From Vampirovibrionales bacterium (GTDB lineage: Bacteria > Cyanobacteriota > Vampirovibrionia > Vampirovibrionales > Vampirovibrionaceae): a stretch of 64,000 nucleotides of DNA. The translations under genes were made by a program, and so were the position numbers. Below are positions 19,895 to 28,791 of the stretch, piece by piece. The DNA is taken from assembly GCA_029866025.1 (NCBI GenBank), contig JARXAD010000013.1, forward strand, positions 248,001 through 312,000. The letters are read 5' to 3'. Below the pieces are notes generated by a model. It did no database searches and had not been told where the DNA came from. It saw only the letters and a program-made list of their open reading frames with translations. The number at the start of each line of letters is the position of its first letter. The first letter of the stretch is position 1.

Positions 19895-20242
19895 TTAATC
19901 TTCGTTAGTCTCTGTGTTTGTTTTTTCCTTTTCCCACCGACCAAATAGATCCATCAGATGACCATCTCTGACTTGTCCTGTTTCGGTTTCGGTACCGCTG
20001 CCGTACATAGCTCTAATAAGATCTGCTTCACTCATTTCTGATCCACCTGCAACTGTTTCGCGAAGCCTTGCGATGGTTTGAGGGCTTGGATAATCTGCGG
20101 GGTCTCCTAGATCGGAGTCGTCTGGTTGTTGCCCAAACTGCACCGTATCCGCGTTGGCGGCAAAGGGTACAGTAGCGCGGTTGGTTTTGGCACTAAAGGC
20201 GGGTGGGGTGGCGGCAAAGCGCAAGGTGGTTAGGTTTAGCAT
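19895..20242 (-). CDS. Small protein with bipartite FAAxP / VQFG N-terminal leader
   Basis: I do not recognise this 115-aa protein. The N-terminus MLNLTTLRFAATPPAF, then DTVQFGQQP near residue 34, closely parallels that of the metallopeptidase at 7709 (AFAAAPNAQ, then CVRFGSAP). The remainder is acidic and helical (QTIARLRETVAGG, SEADLIRAMYGSG, LMDLFGRWEKEK) with a Thr/Glu tail. ATG 20242 has AAAGGA about 12 nt upstream and is preferred to the longer frame beginning at 20344. No signal peptide or membrane helix is seen. Confidence 0.55.
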   Translation of the reverse strand: MLNLTTLRFAATPPAFSAKTNRATVPFAANADTVQFGQQPDDSDLGDPADYPSPQTIARLRETVAGGSEMSEADLIRAMYGSGTETETGQVRDGHLMDLFGRWEKEKTNTETNED

Positions 20243-20491
20243 GGGGAAGAGTCCTTTGGATTGGCTTGTATAAGGATGGACTTGTATAATTGCGTACCCG
20301 ATTAAAACCCAAACCATGGCGCGGGTTGCGTTGTTAGGGGGCAAACTGTAACGTTTTGTAACACCCCCTCCTGCAAACAGGGGAGGCCACCCCTGTGCCC
20401 CCTTGCCTTTTAGACCAAACGCATTAGGCTTACATTATACCCCTGTGTGCGGCTGTAATGTTGCCCACACCTTATGGATGGATGAGAGCAC

Positions 20492-21454
20492 GTGGCGACT
20501 CCCCACAAACGGCAATTTTCGGCACTGCTGGTGCAAGACGTGATGGACACCTTGTTTGCGCGGCGTGCCAACAGCGAGCTGTTTTCTGCTGCCGATGAAA
20601 AGGCGCTATCCAATGCCATGCGGCGGGGTGGAACGCGCACGGCTGCCGTGCGTGCTGCGGTTGTCTCGGTGCCCGTGGTGCAAACCCAGCGTGTTCCTCC
20701 ACAGCTGCCCGCGGCCCAGTCTGTTGAAAACTCCGGTGCTACGCCACCCCAAAGTGCTTGGTTGTTGGAGCTTAAGCAGTCCAGTATTGCCGCCGTTATT
20801 TCCCTTCAGGCGGCTGTGTTTGGTGGCGTCCAGTCCGTGCAGGGCTTTGTCACCTCCATCGTAGAGGCGATATGCTTTGAGCAGCAGCGTTGTCAACAAT
20901 GGCTGCAAGCGGGCCTGCGTAAGCGCACGCTGTTGGCTAAAAAAGATCAAAAAAAGAAGCAGCGGTTGCAAGCGCAACGCGCGGCCTTGGCCCAACAACA
21001 GGCGTTATTAATGCAACACCAAGCAGAAGAAGCGGCGACATTACGTGCTGCTACAGAAACAATACCCACCACCCCAAGAGAGAGCATTCCCATGGCCGCT
21101 ACCGTTACCACCCCGCCTGAATCCTACGCCTTGATGGCCTTGCCCACGGTGCAACAGCGACCCGATTTGCAGGTGTTTATCAATGAGGCCCTGCCAATCA
21201 CAGTGCCAACCGCTGTGGCCGGAGTGGAATCCTCCTACCTGCCCGAGGTGTTCCCTGTGCGCCCCGTGGTCACCCCGTTGGTCAGTGATGCCGCGGTACG
21301 CACCTTGATGGCCCACCATCCTCAGCCCGAATCGCTGGCGCCCCATTCGGAGACGGATCGCTTGCTGCACCACAACCGCTTTTTGGCCACCAGCATTAAT
21401 AACCTGGCGGAGCGCTACTTTAGCCTGCAGCACCCGCCACAGGCGGGTGTGTAA
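20492..21454 (+). CDS. Hypothetical protein with Gln/Ala-rich coiled coil
   Basis: I do not recognise this 320-aa protein. Residues about 1-50 form a charged N-terminal region (LVQDVMDTLFARRANSELF, then SAADEKALSNAMRRGG). Residues 130-190 make a long amphipathic helix rich in Gln, Lys and Ala (LLAKKDQKKKQRLQAQRAAL, then AQQQALLMQHQAEEAATLRA) typical of coiled coils. The rest is Pro/Thr/Val-rich, ending with LHHNRFLATSINNLAERYFS. GTG 20492 follows GGATGAG at a suitable distance. No domain or export signal is visible. Confidence 0.6.
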   Translation: MATPHKRQFSALLVQDVMDTLFARRANSELFSAADEKALSNAMRRGGTRTAAVRAAVVSVPVVQTQRVPPQLPAAQSVENSGATPPQSAWLLELKQSSIAAVISLQAAVFGGVQSVQGFVTSIVEAICFEQQRCQQWLQAGLRKRTLLAKKDQKKKQRLQAQRAALAQQQALLMQHQAEEAATLRAATETIPTTPRESIPMAATVTTPPESYALMALPTVQQRPDLQVFINEALPITVPTAVAGVESSYLPEVFPVRPVVTPLVSDAAVRTLMAHHPQPESLAPHSETDRLLHHNRFLATSINNLAERYFSLQHPPQAGV

Positions 21455-21481
21455 TAGGGCTTAAGGGTTTTATAACAAGCG

Positions 21482-22363
21482 TTATTTTCTATAATCAAAT
21501 ATCAAGTTAATGTCCTCGAGTCTTAGTTTACCGTCCTTAATTAGTTTTTTAACTTCGGCGCGCATTATTCGGTTGTATTCGGCGTTCAAAGGTTTGGCTA
21601 TTTTTTTATACTGACTAAGCGCAACGTCATCTGCTTTCTGGCGCTTTCGAATTGCTGAGTTGTCCACGTCTCTTTCTGCATTTTTATAGATCTGTGAATG
21701 TTTTTCATCATAGATTTTACCGGCCTTCTCATCTTTCTCCTGAAGTTCTGTCAGTCTTGCCTGTTTTTCTTTGGGAAAAAGGGCGGATAACTCTACTGTA
21801 TTTGAAACTAAATTGTCGTAGCCTTCAGCGCAAAAATCCAATGTGTTTATGTTTTCAATGGTTTGTGGGTGTTTATAATTAATTGGTTGGTTGGCTTCTT
21901 TTTTCGCTGGCTCGGGTGCTTTGGTTGGCGCTGCAGGGGCTGGCGCAGCGGTTTTATTGTCGAGACTGGTTACAAAGCGGCTATCAATGTCTTCCAACTT
22001 TGCATCGCTATCAACGCGCTCAAGGTGCCTCAAGTCTTTACCCACTTGCACCTCGTACATATGGCCTTTTTCATCCCAAAAGCATTTAACATAGGCATCA
22101 ATGTTTCCGTCACCGTCTAAATCCACTTTATTAATCTTCTGATAGTATTTTCCCAATGCGCTATCGGCATGGTTTTCTTGTTGCTCAAAGTGCCACTCTA
22201 TTTTTTTGGCGCTGCCAAAAATAAATTGCTCCATTAGCCGGGTGTTTTCGCCGTGCACAGCTGCCCCGTGGGCTTCAAAGGCTTGTTTTTTGTCTTTAAT
22301 TTTGGCTGCGGCAGCTGTACCGGTTGCGTAAATATTACTAATAGGGTTAAGGTTGGTGACCAT
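21482..22363 (-). CDS. Hypothetical protein with an EF-hand/dockerin-type calcium loop
   Basis: This 293-aa protein starts MVTNLNPISNIYATG, with AGGAG 8-9 nt before ATG 22363; the longer frame to 22423 is upstream sequence. Near residue 100 is NKVDLDGDGNIDAYVKCFWD, a DxDxDG calcium-loop pattern. An Ala/Pro/Lys linker (APAPAAPTKAPEPAKKE) separates it from a charged helical C-terminus (EKQARLTELQEKDEKAGKI). No signal peptide is seen. Its upstream region contains TTGTTTTTATA, similar to the upstream regions of 29248, 44685 and 47108. Confidence 0.6.
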   Translation of the reverse strand: MVTNLNPISNIYATGTAAAAKIKDKKQAFEAHGAAVHGENTRLMEQFIFGSAKKIEWHFEQQENHADSALGKYYQKINKVDLDGDGNIDAYVKCFWDEKGHMYEVQVGKDLRHLERVDSDAKLEDIDSRFVTSLDNKTAAPAPAAPTKAPEPAKKEANQPINYKHPQTIENINTLDFCAEGYDNLVSNTVELSALFPKEKQARLTELQEKDEKAGKIYDEKHSQIYKNAERDVDNSAIRKRQKADDVALSQYKKIAKPLNAEYNRIMRAEVKKLIKDGKLRLEDINLIFDYRK

Positions 22364-22583
22364 AATAAAGGCTCCTAATAAATGAGAGTAAATAAGAAAT
22401 AAGTTACATAGGTATAAAAACAATTAAATACATTCTGATGCGTATTTATTTCCATTTGTAACGGGCTTTCCCTAAACCTTGTGCTGCCGTCCTCTGTTGC
22501 TAAAGGCTTCACCCAAAAGGCCAACGCCGTTTATAATAAGCGGCTACCAGTAAAGTAAAAGTTGAGTGTTTGGCGTTTTCCTC

Positions 22584-23372
22584 ATGGCAGAAACATCCTC
22601 CACCATGGCCACCTTTGTGGGGCTGTCTGTTCCCACGGCAGAAGCCCTGATTCGACTAGGGTTGGCCTTTGCCCTGGGTGCACTGGTGGGGCTAGAGCGT
22701 GAGCTGAGCCGCCATTCTGCTGGGCTACGTACCCACATTTTGGTGTGTCTCGGCTCTGCCGTGTTTACCATCCTCTCCATTGATAGCCTGGTAGGTGGCG
22801 AAACGGCGGCCATGTCCGCCCCATTTTTGCTGGATGGCGGCGAGATGGCGGTGCGTCTGGTGCGGGATCCGGCCCGTATTGCGGCCCAAGTGGTTACGGG
22901 CATTGGTTTTATTGGGGGTGGGGTGGTGTTGCGCCATGGGGCTACCGTGCGTGGCTTAACCACCGCCGCCAGTTTGTGGATGGTGGCCAGCATTGGCATG
23001 CTGGTGGGCAGTGGCCATTATGTGCTTTCTATGGCCAGTACCGCCTTGGCCCTACTGACGTTGTTTGTGCTGGGCAAGGTGGGCAAAGTGTTTAGCAACA
23101 AGCATCAGCTGGTGTACAACCGGTTAAAGCTTACGGTGTCGTTAGAGCCGGGTTCGCTGCACGTGTTACAAGAGTGGGTGGATGGTCAGTTTCGAGGGCG
23201 GGTGTTGGAAATTAAAACCACCACCACTGCCAGTGGGTTTTTATCCTTGCATTATGTGGTGGATGTCACCGGTTTTGAACTGGCCATGCCCCACCTGCAA
23301 GAAACGTTGGAGAGCGTTTCGGGTGTCAAACAATCGGGCCTCAAGCTCTACATTGGCGAGGATGACGCCTAG
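22584..23372 (+). CDS. MgtC/SapB family membrane protein
   Basis: The 262-aa product has the MgtC hydrophobic core: LIRLGLAFALGALVGLEREL, SAGLRTHILVCLGSAVFTI, then PARIAAQVVTGIGFIGGGVV and GLTTAASLWMVASIGMLVG. These are the family's first, second and fourth/fifth membrane helices with the conserved R-T and GxGFxGGG. The C-terminal ~90 residues form a soluble ACT-like region (LEPGSLHVLQEWVDGQF). MgtC proteins help survival at low magnesium and inside hosts by modulating the ATP synthase or phosphate balance. The start could also be GTG 22566; ATG 22584 is chosen by homology. Confidence 0.85.
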   Translation: MAETSSTMATFVGLSVPTAEALIRLGLAFALGALVGLERELSRHSAGLRTHILVCLGSAVFTILSIDSLVGGETAAMSAPFLLDGGEMAVRLVRDPARIAAQVVTGIGFIGGGVVLRHGATVRGLTTAASLWMVASIGMLVGSGHYVLSMASTALALLTLFVLGKVGKVFSNKHQLVYNRLKLTVSLEPGSLHVLQEWVDGQFRGRVLEIKTTTTASGFLSLHYVVDVTGFELAMPHLQETLESVSGVKQSGLKLYIGEDDA

Positions 23373-23393
23373 CCCGCCAACGGCGGGTTTTTA
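23373..23393 (+). terminator. Terminator of the MgtC-family gene
   Basis: CCCGCC-AAC-GGCGGG is followed by TTTTTATT immediately after the stop codon. Confidence 0.85.
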
Positions 23394-23421
23394 TTCTAGC
23401 GTTTAGCGTGATTCTGTATTG

Positions 23422-23622
23422 ATCTTGTGGGTGAGGGTGGGTTGTTGGGCTTACAATGCGTTAGCATTAGCCCAACAACGCCTGTTTGCGGGCAAGCGGA
23501 GCGCAGCCGCAACTCTGGCGACGCCCGAAATCCCACAATTAAAATAGCTATGATCCCTTGCGGGATACACAAGGGACGCAGTCCCTGTGCGGGGAGTGTT
23601 GAGGGGCTGGCCCCTCAACGGA
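23422..23622. repeat. Dispersed structured intergenic repeat, copy A
   Basis: This ~200-bp element is shared with 31828-32030 (copy B) and, decayed, with 40461-40650 (copy C). Stems seen are P1 TTGTGGG/CCCACAA (23425-23431/23532-23538); P2 GTTGTTGGGCT/AGCCCAACAAC (23441-23451/23469-23479); a local GCGG/CCGC hairpin inside P1; P3 CACAAGGGAC/GTCCCTGTG (23568-23577/23581-23589); P4 GTTGAGGGGC/GCCCCTCAAC (23598-23607/23610-23619). Changes in copy B preserve pairing in P1-P4. No open frame runs through it and it has no poly-T tail. It sits between convergent genes. Confidence 0.8.
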
Positions 23623-23647
23623 AACAGATCCTTTTAAAAAAAGGGCT

Positions 23648-26599
23648 TTAGTCTAGCAATGTGTCCAAATTACCCCGATGATAAATAGCGCTAAAATCTT
23701 CAATAATCAGCTTCTCCCCTTTCGTGGGATTTTTCTTTTGCAGCAATTGATAAAATTCATCAATGGTCACATTGAGGGTGTTGGGCAATTTGGCCAAAAA
23801 ACTGTGGTCCAGTTCGGCGCTAATTAAGCGTTGCTCTACCAGCAAAATATCCCCCAGTTTGTAGAGAGGGATTTTAAAGAAGGCGTCCACCACATCGGGG
23901 TCAAAGTGGCCACCGGCATCGCGGTGTACAATGTGCAACACCCGATCAAAGGGCATGCGATCGCGGTAATGACGACGCGAGGTAATGGCATCAAACACAT
24001 CACTGAGGGCCAAAATACGCCCCAAAAAGGGAATGTTGTTGCCTTCCAGCCCTCTAAAATAGCCGGTGCCATCCATTTTTTCGTGATGAGAGGCGGCAAT
24101 TTCCGGCACAAAGCGTAAGTGTCGCTCAAAGTGAATGTTCTTAAGGATATCGTAGGTGTATTCGGCGTGTTTTTGAATGTGTTGGTATTCTTCCAGCGTC
24201 AGGCGTCCCTGCTTGGTAAGAATGTCTTCGCGCACCCCAATTTTGCCAATATCATGCAGCAAGGCAGAAACCGTTAGCGCTTCCATGTCGTCTTTGGCAA
24301 TGCGTAGCTCTTCGCCCATAATTTCCGCGTACTTCGCCACCCGCTCCGAATGCCCCGCCGTAATAGGGTCGCGGGCATCAATGGTGGTGGACAGGGTTTT
24401 GATAAAGCTCACAAAGGCTTTTTTCTGGTCCACGGCCCGCTGAGCATTTTCAATGGACACACTGGCTTGGGCCGCAATGGCCATAAGCAAGTCTTCATCG
24501 GTACGGGTAAAGGGGCCGCCCACTTTGTTGAGAACCTGAAATACCCCGATAATATCGTTTTCCCGGTTTTTCATGGGTATGCAGAGAAGGTTTTCAGTAG
24601 TGTAGCCAGTTTTTTTGTCAATTTCCTGGTTAAAGCGTGGGTCATCGTAGGGGTTTTTAATATTCAGGGTTTCACCCGTTTTGCACACGTAGCCTGCCAG
24701 CCCTAAATGCGCCGGAAAGCGAATGATTTGCCCCCCCCCTTTAGCGCTGCCCGACGTAAGCCCGGAGGTAATGCCACTAGCCACGCGAGACCATAGCTCA
24801 TTGCGATCGCTATCGTACAAAAACACGGTGCAGCGGTCGCAGCGAAGGGCGGCCTTGGTTTCCGTCATCACAATATCGAGTAAGTGGTCAGTGTTCCGCT
24901 CGCCCGACATGGCCTGCCCTACCTTTAGCAGCGCCATAAGTGAATGGGCTGCTACGGGCGGTTTGGTGTTGGTGGGCTCAGGAGCAGTGGGTTTTTTGGC
25001 TGTTTTTGCCAAGGCTTGAAGCTTTCGTGTGGGCTTAGAGGCCGCTTGTTTCTCGTCTTCCGCTTCTTGCTCCGTAAGGGCCGTGAGGGCTTCTAGCAAG
25101 GTTCGTTCACGCTCAAAAATGGGTTCATAGCGGGCGCGACGGTTCTCAATGTCGGCCCATTTGCTGGGGTCCACGCTGTGGATGGTTTCTTGAATGTGGT
25201 GGCCCATAAAGCGCAAGCCGTTTTGTTCGGCAATTTTCAAAGCTTCCAGCAAGCTTTCCATGGCCAAAGGGGTATCGCCCAAGGCCCAAAACGCTTGACC
25301 CAGTTCAAAGTGGGTTTTGGCTTGCTCATCCACCAAATTGGTTTCTCTAAAAATGCCGAGTGCCAGACCCATGGTTTCTACCGTGGCTTGGTTATTGCCC
25401 CGTTGGGCATGAATACATGCCAATTGCCGATAGGCTTTGCCCAAATCCTTTTTGGCGGGGTGCTTTTGTAACCACGGGATGGCCCAGTCTTCCAGCAAGG
25501 CTTGAGCCCCATCCAAATCCCTGTTTAAAAACAGCCACCGGGCCCGATAGCACACGCTTACCACGTATTCTCGGTGCAGTGCCAAAGCCGCTTTGTTGGG
25601 TCGGTAGACCGTTTTTTTCTTGGTAAGTTTAGCAATGGTTGTCAGTTGTTCGTGGCTGTTGGGAGTGACATCGGGATGGGCAAAGTGGGCCTCAATGGTG
25701 TCTAATAATTGTTTGGCTGGTGTGGTGTGGCGACGAATGAGATGAAGCTTGAGTAGGGTGTTATAGAGACTTTCCACCCGACGGCGATCATCCAGCTTTT
25801 GGCAACGGTCCAAGGCACGATTGAGGTAATGGAGGGCCTGACGGTAATGCTCTTGAATGAGGTGGAGGCGTCCCAAAATTTGGGCCGTAATGGCTTCTTC
25901 CCATGGTAAGCCCACCTTTTTTTTAATGACCAGCGCTTTGTTGAGAGCTTCATGGGCCAAATGAACGTCTCCCACTCGTTCGTAATGAACGGCGAGTGAA
26001 TCCAGCACCTTGGCTTCATCCAAACTATGAGAAGGACACAGTGCTAGGGCCTCTTTAAAGCAGGCCACCCCGCCAGCGTAATTGCCAGTGCGGTACAAGG
26101 CCAAGCCGCGGTAATGCTGCAGGCGTGCCAAGGCTTCGGCCTGAGAAAGCCCATACACCGATTTACCTTTGGTTGACGGGGTAGGCAATGACCGTAATTT
26201 TTTTTCCAGTGTCTTAAGCTGCGCTTCTAGGGATACTGGGCGCGCCGATGGTTTTTTGGTACCAGGGGGTGTCCATTTTTCCCAAGGACCATCGGCCACC
26301 GAGACGGCTTCCAGTTGGGCAACGCACACACCAATGGCATTGTTTTCGCCGCTAAATTGGCGAGAAGCTTCTTCAAACACCCGGTGGGCAGCTTGCCACT
26401 GTTTTCGGAAGCGTAAGAACATGCCAAGCAATAAGGTTTGTTGGGCAAGCGTAAGTGAATTTAGCTTGTGAGTGGCTACCATTTCGGTAGGTAGCAATGC
26501 CAACGGCTCCTCAAGTAAAGGAGTATCGGTGCTTAATGATGACGAAAAACTGAAAGGCCCCACGAAATAACCTGCCACGTCATAACTATTGGGCAACAC
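23648..26599 (-). CDS. TPR-GAF-HD-GYP domain protein, predicted cyclic-di-GMP phosphodiesterase
   Basis: In this 983-aa cytoplasmic regulator, residues ~50-490 are tetratricopeptide-like repeats (ALARLQHYRGLALYRTGNYA, AHFELGQAFWALGDTPLAME). A Lys/Pro-rich linker is followed by a GAF domain (DRCTVFLYDSDRNELWSRVA, GLAGYVCKTGETLNI). The C-terminal HD-GYP domain shows TAGHSERVAKYAEIM, ALLHDIGKIGVREDIL, HAEYTYDIL and HHEKMDGTGYFRG, metal-binding His/Asp residues expected to cleave c-di-GMP. The usual GYP triad reads GYF here. A run of nine C lies in frame within the gene (24731-24739). The gene stands alone. A diguanylate cyclase is encoded at 32492. Confidence 0.9.
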   Translation of the reverse strand: MLPNSYDVAGYFVGPFSFSSSLSTDTPLLEEPLALLPTEMVATHKLNSLTLAQQTLLLGMFLRFRKQWQAAHRVFEEASRQFSGENNAIGVCVAQLEAVSVADGPWEKWTPPGTKKPSARPVSLEAQLKTLEKKLRSLPTPSTKGKSVYGLSQAEALARLQHYRGLALYRTGNYAGGVACFKEALALCPSHSLDEAKVLDSLAVHYERVGDVHLAHEALNKALVIKKKVGLPWEEAITAQILGRLHLIQEHYRQALHYLNRALDRCQKLDDRRRVESLYNTLLKLHLIRRHTTPAKQLLDTIEAHFAHPDVTPNSHEQLTTIAKLTKKKTVYRPNKAALALHREYVVSVCYRARWLFLNRDLDGAQALLEDWAIPWLQKHPAKKDLGKAYRQLACIHAQRGNNQATVETMGLALGIFRETNLVDEQAKTHFELGQAFWALGDTPLAMESLLEALKIAEQNGLRFMGHHIQETIHSVDPSKWADIENRRARYEPIFERERTLLEALTALTEQEAEDEKQAASKPTRKLQALAKTAKKPTAPEPTNTKPPVAAHSLMALLKVGQAMSGERNTDHLLDIVMTETKAALRCDRCTVFLYDSDRNELWSRVASGITSGLTSGSAKGGGQIIRFPAHLGLAGYVCKTGETLNIKNPYDDPRFNQEIDKKTGYTTENLLCIPMKNRENDIIGVFQVLNKVGGPFTRTDEDLLMAIAAQASVSIENAQRAVDQKKAFVSFIKTLSTTIDARDPITAGHSERVAKYAEIMGEELRIAKDDMEALTVSALLHDIGKIGVREDILTKQGRLTLEEYQHIQKHAEYTYDILKNIHFERHLRFVPEIAASHHEKMDGTGYFRGLEGNNIPFLGRILALSDVFDAITSRRHYRDRMPFDRVLHIVHRDAGGHFDPDVVDAFFKIPLYKLGDILLVEQRLISAELDHSFLAKLPNTLNVTIDEFYQLLQKKNPTKGEKLIIEDFSAIYHRGNLDTLLD

Positions 26600-26791
26600 A
26601 GCCGGTTGCCTCTATCCATTCCATTACCTTGTTAGTATACAAGCCGTTCTCTCATGCGGCCACCCGCCAGCCACGGAGTGGCTTTTATTATTTGAATCGT
26701 GGGTAATCTACTGGGGTTAGTTTGTAAGGGGCTGGTTGTTAGGGTGCTGTTCATTTCATCAAGGAGTGAGCCCGTAGTAAGCAAACTTTTA
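26600..26791. other. Intergenic region without a recognised gene
   Basis: It separates two minus-strand genes. GCCAC-GGA-GTGGC followed by TTTTATT (about 26673-26690) is terminator-like on the plus strand, though no plus-strand gene leads into it. Nothing else was recognised. Confidence 0.4.
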
Positions 26792-26812
26792 TAAAAGGCG
26801 CCTTTGGCGTCC
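26792..26812 (-). terminator. Terminator at the stop of the 612-aa membrane protein gene
   Basis: GACGCC-AAA-GGCGCC with one mismatch is followed by TTTTAT on the minus strand, starting at the stop codon. Confidence 0.6.
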
Positions 26813-28650
26813 TAGCGTTGGCCGTCTTTAAGGGCGCCCGGATATTCATGAGAGCCGCTGACGAGATAGGTGATATACTGACGCCCCTTTGGAATAATCC
26901 AGCCAATAAAGGCGGAAGAGATGATGAGGGAGACGAGGAAGGCCACGCCTTTGCCTCCCATAGAATGCCGTGCCAGTTTGGCAATGTTCTTCAGTTCTGC
27001 CTCGCTCCAATGGCTAACGGCGCCCTTTCCAGTAATGTTGGCGCGATCGGCAAAATCGCTGAGGGTTTTTGCCAAGGCGTGCATCCGGTCGTACTTAATC
27101 TTTTGTAAAAAATCCCACTGCTGATAAGACTCCAAAGCTTTGGCGGCTTCTTTGGCCATGCCTTTGGGGGCTGTAAACACAGGTCGTTGTGCAATATAGC
27201 CTTCTTCTTTGGCCAGTTCGTAAAACCAATTATCGGTTTTGTCACTCAGCAGGTAGTGTTCTAAATTATGGTCGCCCGAATGCAAGAGGGCTTCCCAGGC
27301 GGCTAATTTTTTACCATTGTTTAGTGTTTTGCCTGTCAAACGTTTTACCCACTTTTCAGCGGTATCTCCGCCTACAATTTTTTCTAGCCAGTGGGGCTTG
27401 TAATCGTTCAGGTTTATTTTGTTGGTATCGGCAAAGGTTGCTTTAAAGGCTTTTAGCTGGTTGACGAATTCGGCAGCGCCCTTGGTATTAATGGTGGCAT
27501 CGCTTAAATGGTGCAGCTTAGATGGATTTAAGTGCATTTTCTCAATGAGCCACTTAATTTGTGGGGTTTCTAACGAAGCTAACAAGGCTTTGCCTCTGTA
27601 TAAAAAGTTATTCCCTTTACTAAGAAACCCTTCAATACCGTATTGAATTTTCTTCCGGAAGACAAACAAAAAGGCAATCACACCCGTCTCTTCTAAAAAA
27701 TTCTCCAAGGCATCCAGCCAGTTCAAGGCGGTTACTACCCGTCCACCGCTAATAATGCCATCCACTAATAATGTATTGGCAATGGTGCTGTGGCGTAGAG
27801 TATTCATTAATGGTGCCATCATATTGCCAAACCGGCTGGTGATTAGGCTGTTTAGCTTGGCAGGTGAAATACCTGCCTGTGTTTGTTGCTGCTTCCAGTG
27901 GGCAAGTAAATTTTTTGCTTGTTGTTCTTGGGCAATGTGTTTCTCTTGCGCGGCTTTCTTCTCTTTTTCGTCTTGTATCCAGCCACGTTGTAGCACTTGA
28001 ATAATCAACGGAAGAACGATGCCAACCAAAATAGCAGGCACTGCACCACTAATAATGGTACGTTTAACAGCGTTGCCACTGTATTTTCCTGCCAATACAT
28101 TTTTCTCTCCATTGTAGACCAGTTGGCGAGCATGGTCGGCTATGCTGGTAACTTCAACCTTGGCTTGGGCTTTTAGGGCGTCGGTAATGCTTGGCCCTTT
28201 CAGCCCTTCAAGCTGCTTTAGTTGGGATTGGGTGTAACTGTCAATGCGTTGCTGGGTTAGCAACTGATGAGGGCCTGTGTGCTCAGGCTGAAAAAGGCTT
28301 TCATCCAGCCCTGCGTATTTAACACCGTTGGCAGGGTGCAACCATTTAAGCCAACTGTTGGGATTGGCTTCGAGATGACGTGTTAGGGCAGGTATGGCTT
28401 TATCCCATGCCCATTGCATAGCGGGAACGCCTCCACCCCAAACAATGCCCGTGGTCCACGTTAAAATCCCCCACCGTAGGGCTTCAATTTTCCCGCCCCG
28501 CTGGTAGCCTGTTACCGTTCGACCTACGTTATCGGAAACATCGGTAACCCATACAGAGGCCATGGATTCAGGGTTAGACACGCCATTAAAGGCCCAGTAA
28601 GGGGCCTTACGGAGTAGAGTGCTGCTAACGGCTGATAAAAGGGACGACAA
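26812..28650 (-). CDS. Large membrane protein of unknown function, possible relative of the 13619 gene
   Basis: I do not recognise this 612-aa protein. Hydrophobic segments are near residues 55-75 (GILTWTTGIVWGGGVPAMQW), 198-220 (IISGAVPAILVGIVLPLII, then a Lys/Glu/Gln-rich helix), 290-330 (NTLLVDGIISGGRVV, VIAFLFVFRKKIQYGIEGF) and near the C-terminus (GVAFLVSLIISSAFIGWIIP). Between them are soluble helical stretches. Segment order and spacing resemble the 445-aa protein at 13619. The start TTG 28650 lacks a clear ribosome site; the Met at residue 30 is an alternative. Confidence 0.65.
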   Translation of the reverse strand: MSSLLSAVSSTLLRKAPYWAFNGVSNPESMASVWVTDVSDNVGRTVTGYQRGGKIEALRWGILTWTTGIVWGGGVPAMQWAWDKAIPALTRHLEANPNSWLKWLHPANGVKYAGLDESLFQPEHTGPHQLLTQQRIDSYTQSQLKQLEGLKGPSITDALKAQAKVEVTSIADHARQLVYNGEKNVLAGKYSGNAVKRTIISGAVPAILVGIVLPLIIQVLQRGWIQDEKEKKAAQEKHIAQEQQAKNLLAHWKQQQTQAGISPAKLNSLITSRFGNMMAPLMNTLRHSTIANTLLVDGIISGGRVVTALNWLDALENFLEETGVIAFLFVFRKKIQYGIEGFLSKGNNFLYRGKALLASLETPQIKWLIEKMHLNPSKLHHLSDATINTKGAAEFVNQLKAFKATFADTNKINLNDYKPHWLEKIVGGDTAEKWVKRLTGKTLNNGKKLAAWEALLHSGDHNLEHYLLSDKTDNWFYELAKEEGYIAQRPVFTAPKGMAKEAAKALESYQQWDFLQKIKYDRMHALAKTLSDFADRANITGKGAVSHWSEAELKNIAKLARHSMGGKGVAFLVSLIISSAFIGWIIPKGRQYITYLVSGSHEYPGALKDGQR

Positions 28651-28725
28651 GGTGGAACAATGGCTCGTAAAAAAGATAAAGGGCTAACAATAGGGTTAAG
28701 GAAGTGCGGAATAGGCTTCAAACGC

Positions 28726-28767
28726 AGAAAACCCCCTCGGGACCAAAATGGTGCTACCGAGAGGGTT
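28726..28767 (-). terminator. Terminator on the minus strand between genes
   Basis: AACCCTCTCGG (28757-28767) pairs with CCGAGGGGGTT (28730-28740) around an inner hairpin and is followed by TTC on the minus strand. It is not downstream of any annotated gene except the small open frame at 28792-28905, so it suggests a short transcript from that strand. Confidence 0.55.
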
Positions 28768-28791
28768 GAGTGTGTTGGATTTGTTACAAAA

